A stretch of DNA of 64,000 nucleotides from Acanthosoma haemorrhoidale (GCA_930367205.1 OV884015.1:108812509-108876508); one strand, 5' to 3'; counted from the stretch's first letter, positions 23,077 through 33,357 are shown. Notes: generated by a model not told the origin, from the letters alone. Made by a program: numbers and translations.

Positions 23077-23919
23077 CTTCCAGCATGGAAAACGAAAGCG
23101 TCCACCCAGCTTCACCATAGACGAGACTGAATGCAAACTTTCCAACACCATATGCTACCTAGGCATCAAGCTAGGCAGACACATGACGTTCTTCACACAC
23201 CTGCAGAATAAGTTGAAAAGAGTACGTAGGACTTACTACTCTCTCCAGCATCTTATCACAAGCCCGGCTATATCCCTTCCGCTGAAACTGTTAATATATA
23301 AGAGCGCCCTGATGCCAGGCTCTACTGTTTGGGACACCACTCTTCCGATTCCTACACTCTAGCACAATAATCGACTCCAGAGCTTCCAGAACAAAATCCT
23401 GCGCACGGCTATATGGCATACCCCTTTTCGTGATATGAAGACTCCCGACATCCACGAAAAGTTCGAGGTCCCCACCATTACCGAAGCCATCCAAAGAAGA
23501 CACATCAAATTCTTTGACTCGATGAAACATAGCCAAAACCCTCTGTTCCGAGACATGACACCCCCACCGCTACCGGCAAGACGGCAACTCTCAAGATTTG
23601 GTGAAGCAGACCAAATAGTGGACATCACGGCGCTTGGCCCACCAACAACAAGCCTCTAACGGGCACCCATCACTGCTATCCAACTAAATAAGACTGCACT
23701 ACATGCCTAGAGGGACTCTAGGCCCAGCCACCAGTGGACTCTCACCACTGTACCGCAACAATCAACCTCTACCGAGGCTTTCCACACTCCTTAATTCCGT
23801 CACACCATCTTCAAGCAGGTACTCCTAGTACAAGGGTCCGGTCAACCCAAATATCCCTTTATTTTTCCCTCATCCCTAATCTTCTAACTAGAGAGCTTAG
23901 GGGAAAAAAAAAAAAAAAA
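23077..23919 (+). pseudogene. LINE-C, 5'-truncated, with poly(A) tail and TSD
   Basis: The copy starts in CTTCCAGCATGGAAAAC, the same point that lies inside the longer copy at 15770. It encodes the RT connection region (LKRVRRTYYSLQHLITSP) and, in frame from 23435, TPDIHEKFEVPTITEAIQRR followed by HIKFFDSMKHSQNPLFRDMT and a stop at 23657. The 3' UTR ends with a 16-17-A tail at 23904-23919. A 14-bp target-site duplication flanks it, so it inserted by target-primed reverse transcription into the LTR-like unit. It lacks the catalytic RT core and endonuclease. Confidence 0.93.
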
Positions 23920-23933
23920 TTGTGAATAAACTC
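23920..23933 (+). repeat. target-site duplication of LINE-C, right
   Basis: TTGTGAATAAACTC, identical to 23063-23076. Confidence 0.92.
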
Positions 23934-24334
23934 TTTTTGTAAAAAGTCTATCTGTGTAAAAACTTCTTTAACTAGTTTGTTAGGAACAGCCCTTCTAGAA
24001 GACGACATATGATCGCAGATATTTTCAGCAGTTGCCGTTCTTCACGCATGAACGGATTGGTCATCTATTTATTAACCCTAAGGGTGAGCTTAAAGGGACT
24101 TCATTAAAATGGGACCGCTATAAAAATTAATAGCAGATATATCCGAAATAAAATGATCCTTTCAAAAGACAATTTTAATCAGTTATATATTCCAACGATC
24201 TAAACCATTGTACAAAAACAAGCCTGGCACATAGGAGTATGACGGATTTTTCAAAATGTTTACAAACAAATATACATTTTTGAAATAATGTCTATTAGAA
24301 AACAAATGCTAGACTGAGACGGAGCATATTAATA

Positions 24335-25223
24335 TTGGATTGGCAACAAAGTGATTTCAGTTTGCACCAGTAGATAGCGTTATGTTTGTTTCCTTATTCT
24401 TTTGTCAATGTTAGAATTTTTTTCTTTTGAGATTTGTTAGTCGATACCCTTAGGTTGCTATAGAAACAAATTAAGTGTTATTTGGTTTACAACTGTCAGT
24501 TTCAACATTGAGTGCAAAAATAAGCATTTTCGACACATTTTACTTTTTTATTTTCATAAAGGCAAGAAAGCGACTGAGCCTCAGCACAAAGAGATATGTG
24601 AAGTTTATGGTGTTGATTGTTTAACAGAACGCACGTGTCGGAATTGGTTTAAAAAATTTCGTTCTGGAGTTTTTTTACTGAATGATGACCAACGTTCTGA
24701 AGTTGATGACAAATTGAAAGCCATAATTGAATCGAATCGTCATATAACTGTGAGATTGCAAAACAGTTAAATGTATCACATACAACAATTGAAAATCATA
24801 TAAGACGTCTTGGACTTGTTAAGAAGCTCGATATTTGGGTTCCGCCACGACAATGCGAGGCCTCACACATCTTTAGCAACTCGTACGAAACTATTGGAGC
24901 TTGGTTGGGAAGTGATGTTGCATCCCCCATACAGCCCCGATCTTGCACCATCGGATTATCATTTATTTCGACGTTTACAAAACTTCTTAAATGGTAAAAA
25001 TTTCAGTAATAACGATGACCTCAAATCGCACTTGGTTGAGGTTTTTGCTGATAAGGACCAGAAGTTTTATAAGCGCGGGATCATGAAGTTACCAGAAAGA
25101 TGGCAAAAGGTCATCGAACAGAATGGAAGATAATTGACTGATTAAAGTTCATTTTTTTTGTATAGAAAACATTGAGTTTTATTTTAAACCTAAAAACCGA
25201 AATTACTTTCTTGCCAACCTCAA
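24335..25223 (+). pseudogene. mariner transposon, internally deleted
   Basis: The inverted ends TTGGATTGGCAACAAAGTGA and, reversed, TTGAGGTTGGCAAGAAAGTA are bounded by TA on both sides (24333-24334, 25224-25225). The transposase N-terminal HTH part is readable with frameshifts (ICEVYGVDCLTERTCRNWF, then KKFRSG). After HIRRLGLVKKLDIWVP the sequence jumps to HDNARPHTSLATRTKLLELG, losing the part with the first catalytic aspartate. The second (HDNARPH) and third (PYSPDLAPSDYHLF, DD34D spacing) aspartates remain in an open frame to 25133. An intact mariner is about 1.3 kb; this one is 889 bp. The frameshifted N-terminus and missing first catalytic D make it inactive, though it may be mobilised in trans. 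Confidence 0.93.
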
Positions 25224-25229
25224 TATTTT

Positions 25230-25945
25230 TATATTATTAAGTTATTAATTGACAAATTATTTTATATAATGCTTTATAGAGGGTCAGGTACAATATATTT
25301 GTTCCTGGAAGTGCCTGATAGGACACGAGGATTGACTATATCCCTGTTATTATCAGTAATTGTAATAATTAACAGATTAATTTGTATGTTGATAATGAAT
25401 ATACATTAAAAGTTTATGGTTATTATTTATTGTTCATCGTATTTTGAAAGGTTTTGCTAATGATATGGTTTTTTTTTCTTTGTTGTAGGTATGTAGGAGA
25501 GTTTTGGCCCAGAAATGAATGCTGAAGGTAATTATTTAAAGGTAAAAAGTGGGAACGGTGGGATAGACATTGAGAAAACAGGGAAGAGCAAACACAGTCC
25601 TGTTGGCAATGGGGGAGTTGATTATACAGGAACAATAGGTTATATTTGATTCCCACTTAGGAGGAACGATATGCGCATAGCCAATGTAGGGTCTGTCCGC
25701 TGGCAGGAGGGCCCTCGTCCGTCCTTCGGGATCCGAGTCCCGTCCTCTCCCGTCAATAAACAATCTGGACAAACTGGGTCGTTGTCCTGGCTGATATGCT
25801 GATATGGCTCATCTGCCAACATCACTGCTAAATACTATTTATTAATATATTCCGAATAGTAATTATAACTAAATATAGCCAGTTTGTGGTTGTGTACTCA
25901 ACAAGTCCTCCCATAGTGGTAGTCAAACTAATTCAAAATATTTTT
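25230..25945. other. unannotated stretch with GC-rich patch at 25640-25820
   Basis: AT-rich DNA followed by a CpG-containing patch (GGGCCCTCGTCCGTCC). The antisense frames there have no recognisable domain. No shared repeat was seen. Confidence 0.4.
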
Positions 25946-25948
25946 TTT

Positions 25949-26412
25949 TATAACCCCTTGTTACAAAATTAATATATATTACAAAACATAGATTCTATAA
26001 ACGAATCTTTTTACAATTCCTTCATTATATTTCCTGTAGCTTGGCTACATTTTATACAAATTCTGTTTTCTACTAATAGTCATCTCCATTGCACAAAAGT
26101 ATAATGATGCTCATTATACATTAATGGGCTGAATTTATTAAAAGTAATCGGGCTCGCCTTATTTATCAAAACTAACTTACATCTAAGAATAAAAATTTAA
26201 ACTAAATCTTAACCTAATTTTCCCCGGCAGTCTGTTGCCATCGATGCGGAAAGGGTGGTGGGTGTTAAACGCTGGGTTTGTGAGGTACTGCAACGAGTCA
26301 AAAAAACTAGTATCCGGTAGAAAAAACTCGCCTATCGACGGCACACCAATCAACGAGTGCAGGTCGGCGTTCTTTAACCTTTCAAGAGATGTATTTCGGA
26401 CCACTTTCAATA
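25949..26412 (-). pseudogene. LINE-B copy, second tail type
   Basis: Minus strand. The coding remnant reads VRNTSLERLKNADLHSLIGV, then PSIGEFFLPDT with a shifted FDSLQYLTNPAFN and HHPFRIDGNRLPG end. The 3' UTR follows and runs out at the AACCCCTTGTTACAAAATTA tail next to a T-rich stretch. The order is the same as in 12140-12640. Confidence 0.88.
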
Positions 26413-26414
26413 TA

Positions 26415-27345
26415 TCTGAAATTTCAATATTCAAAACATACAGGTTAGTTTTTTTGGGAAAATACAATAACGAGAATTCCGGAAAGAAATTAACATAATA
26501 AAGTTTGTTAGTAACTATCATAGAATTATTTTTGACTAAAAATTACTGAGCACATTTTAGACAATCAGTGTAAGATGGCATGGTAATATATTAAGACGGG
26601 CCTATGCAAAAACAGACTTCATTTTTTATATTCTATATAATTTATATTTTTTAACATAACAGAAAATAATATGCGGTGAGGGGCAAAAATATATAATTTC
26701 TGGGAGTTTGGGGAAGAACTAAGAAATGCAAACCCCTCTCCTTTAGTTTATAAATTATATACGAATTTATTATTGCACATCGTTTTATTAAGTTTTTTTT
26801 GTTTTTTTTAAATAAATTAAAAAATATTTGTCTGTTCTTTTCTGCCTGTTTGTTTGTCACAACGAATGTCGTGATTTTATTCTAAGGTTTTCACCTGACT
26901 CTTTGCGCAATTTATTTTTCATTTTACTTTCAACATTAGCGTCTTTAGGGTCTTCTATTTATTTCATTATGTACTTTAAAAAACAAAATACAATAGTATT
27001 AAAACCAAATGTAAACGGCATTACTTTCATTTCATTGAAAAAAAAAAAGTACTGTATTATTTCTAATTAAAAAAAAAAAATTATAGAAAAATACCACACA
27101 AATTACATTGTAGCTTTTGATATTATCGGAACATAGTCAACATCAAATAAGGTGTGTTGTCATCACAATTTACTTTGAATAGAAATAAAATAAACTCCGA
27201 ATTCCCCTCCACCCTTTGAGCCACAAAGGAATGCAGATTAAGACAATACAATCAACCTTCCTAGCAATCTAAACACATGACAAGTTCCCGTCAAAATTGT
27301 GAAAATGGCGTGAAAACGCTTCAAATACTCATGAATTTTATACAA
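26415..27345. other. AT-rich stretch without identified features
   Basis: Overlapping small frames on both strands lack any domain. Several poly(A) runs (27039-27050, 27069-27080) are present. No family repeat was seen. Confidence 0.45.
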
Positions 27346-27351
27346 TGAATA

Positions 27352-28200
27352 AAGGGCGTCCCAGAATTAACGCAAGATTTGAATTTGCCGCCATTTGTGC
27401 AGTAAAATGCTGGCAACCCTAAAAAAAAACAGTTTGACAGCTGACATTTTAGGGTTAGTAAAAATGGAGATTTACGCGATACAACAACGTGTCTTTATTG
27501 TTAAACATTATCTAAAAAATAACGAAAGTTTGGCGGCCGAAGTTCGAAAATTTTATACAAAATATGGTCGGAATAGTGTTTTGACTTCATCAACTGTGAA
27601 GAGATGAAAAATTTAGGGAGACTGGATCAGCTGGAGACACTAAAAAGACTTGTCGTCCAAAAACAAGCCGTTCAAATGTCAATATCGAAGTGCAGTGCGT
27701 GAGAGTGTTATTGAAAATCCATAACACAGTGCCGAAATTGGATGATATTGATGTGGCCAATGTGGTTTCAACAAGATGCTGCCACATGCCATATAGTCCA
27801 TGAAACAATTCAAATACTGCATGAGACGTTTCCAGGTCGTGTACTCTCTCGTTTCTGTGATCAGAATTGGCCCCCTAGATCGTGTGATTTAACACCTTTA
27901 GATTTCTTTTTATGGGGTTATTTGAAGTCGAAGGTGTATGTCAACAAGCCCACATCCAGCCGTGCATTAAAAGAGGAAATTCAACGCTGCATCAACGAAA
28001 TTCAACTACAATGCCAAATGGTCATGGAAAATTTCGTTAAAAGAGTGCGTATGTGCCAACAAAGTCGTGGAGGCCATTTGCCCGATGTTTTATTCCATAA
28101 ATAACCCTATCCTATATTTACTTTATAATTCAATAAAAAAAATACTAAAAACTGTGTGTTCTATTTAAATCAAATCTTGCGTTAATTTTGGGACACCCTT
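27352..28200 (+). pseudogene. Tc1/mariner-superfamily element, core-deleted (copy 1)
   Basis: The ends AAGGGCGTCCCAGAATTAAC and, reversed, AAGGGTGTCCCAAAATTAAC continue through GCAAGATTTGA. Each is bounded by TA (27350-27351, 28201-28202). The N-terminal frame (27395-27604) reads MEIYAIQQRVFIVKHYLKNN, then ESLAAEVRKFYTKYGRNSVL, a helix-turn-helix of the DUF4817 type. The C-terminal frame (27742-28104) reads MWFQQDAATCHIVHE and PPRSCDLTPLDFFLWGYLKS, the last catalytic region of IS630/Tc1-mariner transposases. The middle with the first catalytic Asp is gone. Length is 849 bp, where autonomous relatives need roughly 1.2 kb or more. Copy 2 is at 51892-52737. Confidence 0.92.
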
Positions 28201-28202
28201 TA

Positions 28203-28850
28203 TTTTCTTATATAATACTTATGTAGGATATAATAATTAGTTTCAGTTTCTAATATATAGTAAGATTAAGTTACGAGGTATTCTGTGCTCATCCATCCAG
28301 CGTGTACTAATCTTGACAAGTCACACAGACAAAAACGCACTCAAGAAGTTTTATGTTTGCCATATTGTGTGCTTTGCGCCCCCCCCCCCCAGGACAATAT
28401 CTCCAGATATGCCCCCGCCCTGAAAGGGGAGAGTGGAAAAGCCTTTCCCGAGGATTATACTTTAAATCCGATAGCTTCCTCTCGCCATTATCATCACATT
28501 ATACCGACATAACCTCATAAATCAAATATTTTTCCCTCTATAGGATATGCCAGGATACGAAAGGTGAACTTTTCATCCGCTGTAATAAAATTTCCATACG
28601 TCGAATCTCTTAAAGTTATCTCCAAGTGAAAACAAAAACTTTTATTCATTTACATAACTGAATTATTTCTCTTCATAATATAAAATAAACCAAAGCAAAT
28701 GAAAATGACAATAACCAAATATTTCTCTCATTTTGTCTCAATATTCTACAAGCGTATTTCCAGTGTAGAATTCATTTATTGATTAACCTCAGTTTTTTCT
28801 GTTTTATTTCTCCGTGGTTTCATAATTTCCGAAGGAAAAAGAAACAATTG
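28203..28850. other. unannotated stretch with GC-richer patch at 28380-28510
   Basis: The patch contains a C11 run (28380-28390) and is not repeated elsewhere. No coding signal is seen. Confidence 0.4.
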
Positions 28851-28852
28851 AA

Positions 28853-28966
28853 ACATACATGACTGTAAAGGTGATTTTGTAACAATTGTGAAATAATGAA
28901 GATGTTTAGATTTTAAGAAAGGATACTATTCGTTATAATTGTTGAAAAAATTATCCATAATGTACT
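28853..28966 (+). repeat. perfect 114-bp direct repeat, copy 1
   Basis: Identical, with no visible difference, to 29894-30007. It begins ACATACATGACTG and ends CCATAATGTACT. The flanking bases differ immediately on both sides. Perfect identity suggests a recent event. Confidence 0.97.
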
Positions 28967-29084
28967 GTTTTATATATGGTATATACCATACTCAAAAACG
29001 ATTTTAATGACTTTTTGTTACCAAATCCAAAATACTTACAAGTTATTTAAAAGGCGGAAGATTTGACAATACAGCCAAATGTAT

Positions 29085-29512
29085 CCAACATTTCCAGAAT
29101 AGGATCAGTTGTTTGGTGTGCCGTCGGTGGGCAAGTTCATCCGCCGGACACACATCAAATTTTTTGACTCGTTGAAGTACCTAACCAACCCATTTTTTAA
29201 CACTATAAACCTACCATCCTTCCCGCATCGATGGCAAACAGACTGTCGGGGAAAAATTAGGTTAAGAATTAGTATGTAAGTTAGGTTTAAGTTTGATCAA
29301 AAAGGTTAGTCCCATCACCTTTATTAGTCAGTTTAGTCCAGTCACGTATAACGTGTATCATTATACTTGTTTATTCATTATATAGTCTTTATAAATTAAC
29401 AAAACCTGTATATAATGTAGTGACGCTACAGGAAATACTAAAATAATTTGTAAACAGATTCGCCTGAGGATCTATAATTGTATATAATTATCTGTAAATT
29501 TAAAGGAGCTAG
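29085..29512 (+). mobile_element. LINE-B 3' fragment, first tail type
   Basis: Starts ATTTCCAGAATAGGATCAGT with a deletion of the next coding block. It encodes GVPSVGKFIRRTHIKFFDS, then LKYLTNPFFN, and carries the 3' UTR ending ATTTAAAGGAGCTAGGAAGG with an A-rich tail. It lies between the two 114-bp repeats. Confidence 0.9.
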
Positions 29513-29893
29513 GAAGGAAGAAAAAAAAGGAAAATGTAATTTATTGTTATTAATTTATGATACTACATTATTTTTGGGATCGTTGGGTATCAAACTAAAT
29601 AACATGCAAAAAAATTATGCTCATGAAAAAATCTGATTGTGTCAAAATACCAAACTGGACGCCAATGAGAGTTTTAATCGCTTTTTATTATATTGATAAT
29701 TTTGTCCTCGAGATCATTAATTACATAATAATAAATCAAATTCATACGGGTTCAAATTTCAAAACTTAATGTCTTTAGTTTGTACAGCGGCGACCCACTA
29801 AGATCGAAACAGTTTAAACAGTAATCTCACTTTGTTCTTAGAATGAATCAATTTAACACGAGTTACTAATTACATTAAATTTTATTCAGGGTT

Positions 29894-30007
29894 ACATACA
29901 TGACTGTAAAGGTGATTTTGTAACAATTGTGAAATAATGAAGATGTTTAGATTTTAAGAAAGGATACTATTCGTTATAATTGTTGAAAAAATTATCCATA
30001 ATGTACT
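29894..30007 (+). repeat. perfect 114-bp direct repeat, copy 2
   Basis: Second copy of 28853-28966, offset by 1041 bp. Confidence 0.97.
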
Positions 30008-30250
30008 TCTGTATTCAATTTTTTATTCATTCATTTGAATACTGACTAACTCACATGAATCATTTGAAATGTCTTGGCGATTCCCTAACCAGATTTGGAA
30101 CGAGTCTTTATATATGAAAAAATGATGAATTATTTTCTAATTATACGTCCTTCAACATATCATTTTTTTATACTTCTATATGGCATCATTATAAGGGAGG
30201 AAAACGAGATATGTATAGGAAATAGACGCTGCCATCTCCCTACTAATATA

Positions 30251-31165
30251 CAGTGGAATCCCGATTATTCGTATTTTCGGCTAATTCGTACAAATTTGCC
30301 AGTCCCCAGAGAAAATCCCGGTAAGTGGTATAAAAACAATGCATTTTAGTCCCCTCAGTAATTCGTATCATTTTTATGGTCGAGTTCACTTAAAACGTCT
30401 TATAATACGTTTTTCCAGCTTAAAAACCTCGTTGATTCGTACTGTTTCAAGAAAGGGAAAGAGGACTGTGAGAGACCAGAGAGCAGAATGGGTGCGAGAT
30501 AAATGTTTTCTAGGAAATCCCATATGTAATTCGTACTCTTTTTACTGAAAGGAAATAAGGAGAGGGGAGAGGGAAAGTTTTAGAAATTGTACTAAGCTTT
30601 TCTTTCGTTTCTACAGTTCAGTCTCGTTTTCGTTATCGTTGTGACACATTACCATTTTGACGACGGCCTAGCAGCAGTGGGGATGTTAACCAACGAAGAA
30701 ATTTTAGATCCATCTGAGGACGTTGACGGTGAAGATGGAGAGGACGATGAAGATGATGTACCAAAAATTACTGCTAAAGCTGCTAAAACAATACGTGCAC
30801 CATTTTTTAGCAAAATCAGATGTTCGTCTGAACACTCTTGACAAAGCAATTGGCAATACCCGTCTGCAAGGATTGCGTCAAAAAAAATTATGGGTTTTTT
30901 TCGAACAAATGTTTGATTGGTGTTTATTTAATCTAGAACATAAGTATGTACATATTTTTTATTGCATGTACAGATTATTGTTTAGTTTAGTACTAAGCAG
31001 TGTTTATTGCATAGTTTAAATCCTTACTACATTGTACATACTTCTTAATACATACATGTTTGCATTAATACGTTTTTTAATTTTGTACTCCCGATAATTG
31101 GTATTTCCGATAACTCATACCAAACTGTCAGTCCCTTGACAATACGAATTATCGGGATTCTACTG
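30251..31165 (+). pseudogene. pogo/Tigger-like DNA transposon remnant
   Basis: The ends CAGTGGAATCCCGATTATTC and, reversed, CAGTAGAATCCCGATAATTC are inverted repeats flanked by TA at 30249-30250 and 31166-31167, the pogo target. Inside, 30641-30841 encodes MLTNEEILDPSEDVDGEDGE followed by an acidic DDEDD stretch. In the next frame at about 30790-30910, HHFLAKSDVRLNTLDKAIG and LRQKKLWVFFEQ follow. An acidic tail then an LRxKKLxxFF end resembles the C-terminus of Tigger/CENP-B-like transposases. The DNA-binding and DDE parts are missing. Length is 915 bp; autonomous elements are over 2 kb. Confidence 0.85.
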
Positions 31166-31317
31166 TAATACCAGTTGTGTTGAGTTAAATTTTAACACTA
31201 AAAGAAAGTGCTTGAAGGTTTCTCAAAAATTAAGTAGCATTTACAGTATTCGTAAAGAAACTACTGCGCATAATGTTTCATCTAAGAAGAATAAATATGT
31301 CAAGGCTATTGATTCAT

Positions 31318-31520
31318 AAAATTTAAGTACTATTGAGTCATTTTTACTACCTGAATTGTAGAAAATGACAACAGACAGATATAAATAGGTTTTTACTTAT
31401 TAAGAAGTACAGGCCTGTTTGTTAAAAGGACTAATGCCAATAATAATATTTTCGCCAATATTTTTACAATAATCCGTAGCTGAAATTAAAATACTAACTC
31501 AAATAACCCGAATATACAAT
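31318..31520 (+). repeat. dispersed repeat of about 200 bp, partner at 34905-35115
   Basis: The two copies share TACAGGCCTGTTTGTT, AATAATAATATTTTCG and AATAATCCGTAGCTGAAATT, continuing TACTAACTCAAATAACC. About 85-90% appears identical by eye. No inverted ends or coding capacity is seen. The family is unknown. Confidence 0.85.
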
Positions 31521-31734
31521 CCTTAAGAACCTCTAAAATTGTTTATTTGTTGTTGTTTTTTCGGTTTTGGAACATGTGTATTTTTAAGTTTTAAATATTT
31601 TAGTTTCAGTTTATAGGCGCTATGGCGTCTGGCAAATATAATCTGATGAATGAATATGAAATGAAGAAATTTTCTTTCAAAAAGCTCTGTAGAAATAAAG
31701 GGTGCCAAGTGCAAACTGGAAGTAGGAGGTGACA

Positions 31735-31980
31735 AAGGTCAGAGCGCGGGTACATCTGCCGCCATAAAGTTGACGACTCAATATTGTCCTTTATTGCGAC
31801 TTTATGAGCACTTTATGGCTTTATGGCCCTGTCGCCGAGTCAGGGCCATTAGCTGCCGATTCGTCACAAACAGCGCACGCGGATTGGCTCGTCCTCATGC
31901 CTCCAGCAATAAACCTCCGCCAGTAAAGCGGAATACAATAGTGTAGTTCTCTACAGGAAACCCGCCCGTGGTCTCAAAGA
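31735..31980. promoter_or_regulatory. candidate cis-regulatory island with clustered TTTATKR sites
   Basis: GC-richer island. Motifs of the Caudal/posterior-Hox type occur at 31762-31768 (CCATAAA), 31790-31796 (TTTATTG), 31801-31807 (TTTATGA), 31812-31818 and 31820-31826 (TTTATGG), and 31907-31913 (CAATAAA). A 7-bp perfect stem, GGCCCTG/CAGGGCC, lies at about 31825-31848 and a GATTGGC CCAAT box at about 31882. Function is inferred. Confidence 0.35.
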
Positions 31981-32270
31981 TGAGTGATAAATTTTCATTT
32001 TACACAGGAAATAGTAAAAAAAAAAAAAAAAAAAATAGAAAAACGAACATGTAGAGATAATATTGGGATTGTACAATAGTTTGAAACGAACAGAACCGTA
32101 ATTACATATTGACAATCAGGACATATTTATTTCATAACAAGCAATTTATTACGAACATTTTTTTTACGGATCTACTTTACTTGTATAAAATAGAACCTTT
32201 ATGACAAACGACTTGTAATCCAGAAATAAATGTGTTCTCAGATGCCCAATCGTTATATTTCACTTGTATG

Positions 32271-32395
32271 TAATGTAGCGACGCTACAGGAAATACACAA
32301 ATAATTTGTAAATAGATTCGCCTGAGGATTTATAATTATATATAATTATCTATACATTTAAAGGGGCTATGAATGGCAATAAATATTCATCCTAG
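32271..32395 (+). mobile_element. LINE-B 3' terminal fragment
   Basis: Only the last 125 bp of the first tail type remain: AATGTAGCGACGCTACAGG, AGATTCGCCTGAGGAT, then TTTAAAGGGGCTATGAATGG. A short A/T tail follows. Confidence 0.88.
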
Positions 32396-32934
32396 TTAAG
32401 GAACGTTCACCTGCTTTGTTCTAAAATATCGCTTAAGTAATGTATTTTCAGATGATTAGAGTCGCTAATAATTTATACTGCCTTAAGAAATTTAAAACTG
32501 TGTCATGGGATTTGAAGATAATTGGTCTGACTTGTTTTGGCAAAGAAGGAGATCGCTCGCTGGTTTTAACCCAGAGTTTAATTTGTATTTACGTCGTGAA
32601 GAAAATACGTACCTAATGTTGGTTTTGTCATTGAAATAATTATAAATTATGCTAATTTATTATGTAAACGAAAAAAATTCTTACACGTAAACCAATATAT
32701 AAAACCATGGCTTCTATCTCATGGTCCAACATTTCTCATATCCTTGGTAAATTTGAAACACGATTCCGGATCTATTGCTTCGTTTAAAGTTCCTTTTCGA
32801 GTACGCTGGTTCCAAAAGTTGTGGTTACTGTTTATGAGTTATTATAATCTGAAATAGAAAGTCACCTTTTGAAAACTTTCCATACAAATAACTTGAGAAG
32901 TAAGTTGTAGAAATATTTATAATTTTATCAAATG

Positions 32935-33357
32935 TCTCCATTTCCAAAAGTGGTCCGATATACCTCTCTTGAGAGGTTGAAGAACACTGACCTGCACTCG
33001 TTGCTTGGTGTGCCGTCGGTGGGTGAGTTCATCCGCCGGAGACACATCAAGTTTTTTGACTCATTGCAGCACCTAATCAAACCCAGTGTTTAACACTACG
33101 ACCCCACCACCCATCCCGCATCGATGGCAACAGACTGTCGGGGGAAAATTCTGTTAGGAATTAGTATGTAAGTTAGTTTTAAGTTTGATCAAAAAGGTGA
33201 GCCCTATCACCTTTATTAGTCAGTTCAGTCCAGTCACATGTAATGTGTATCATTATACTTGTTTATTCCATTATATAATTTTTATAAAATAATAAAACCT
33301 GTATATAATGTAGCGATGCTACAGGAAATACAAGAATAAATTGTAAATAGATTCGCG
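32935..33357 (+). mobile_element. LINE-B 3' part, 3'-truncated
   Basis: Encodes HCTRCLVCRRWVSSSAGDTS-type frames out of phase. In the correct frame it reads GVPSVGEFIRRRHIKFFDSL, then QHLIKPSV with a frameshift in the proline region. The 3' UTR stops after AAATAGATTCGC, missing the last approximately 60 bp. Both ends are therefore broken. Confidence 0.88.

Larger units (their letters stand above)
22915..23990 (+). mobile_element. LTR-like unit (solo-LTR-like) interrupted by LINE-C
   Basis: The sequence opens TGTTAAGAACAGCCCTTC. It has a TATA box (TCTATATAAAATTC, about 22957), a TCAGT initiator-like site, and a polyadenylation signal (GAATAAAC, 23067 and again 23924). It closes at TTTGTTAGGAACAGCCCTTC. 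The closing 28 bp repeat the opening 28 bp almost exactly. With the LINE-C removed the unit is about 220 bp, reasonable for an LTR. No gag-pol is present. The exact ends are uncertain. Confidence 0.5.
22695..24334 (+). repeat. duplicated segment, copy 1 (partner at 58199-58739)
   Basis: From ATTATAATTGAATGATTGCC to GACCGAGCATATTAAT-like sequence, this matches 58199-58739 nearly base for base. The exception is about 1.1 kb present only here (about 22880-23988), which holds an LTR-like unit with a LINE-C inside. A mariner starts immediately after both copies. Confidence 0.9.

Noticed and set aside
31641..31672. Hammerhead-ribozyme-like CTGATGA...GAAA words
   Set aside because: No stable stem II and no matching stems I and III around the words.
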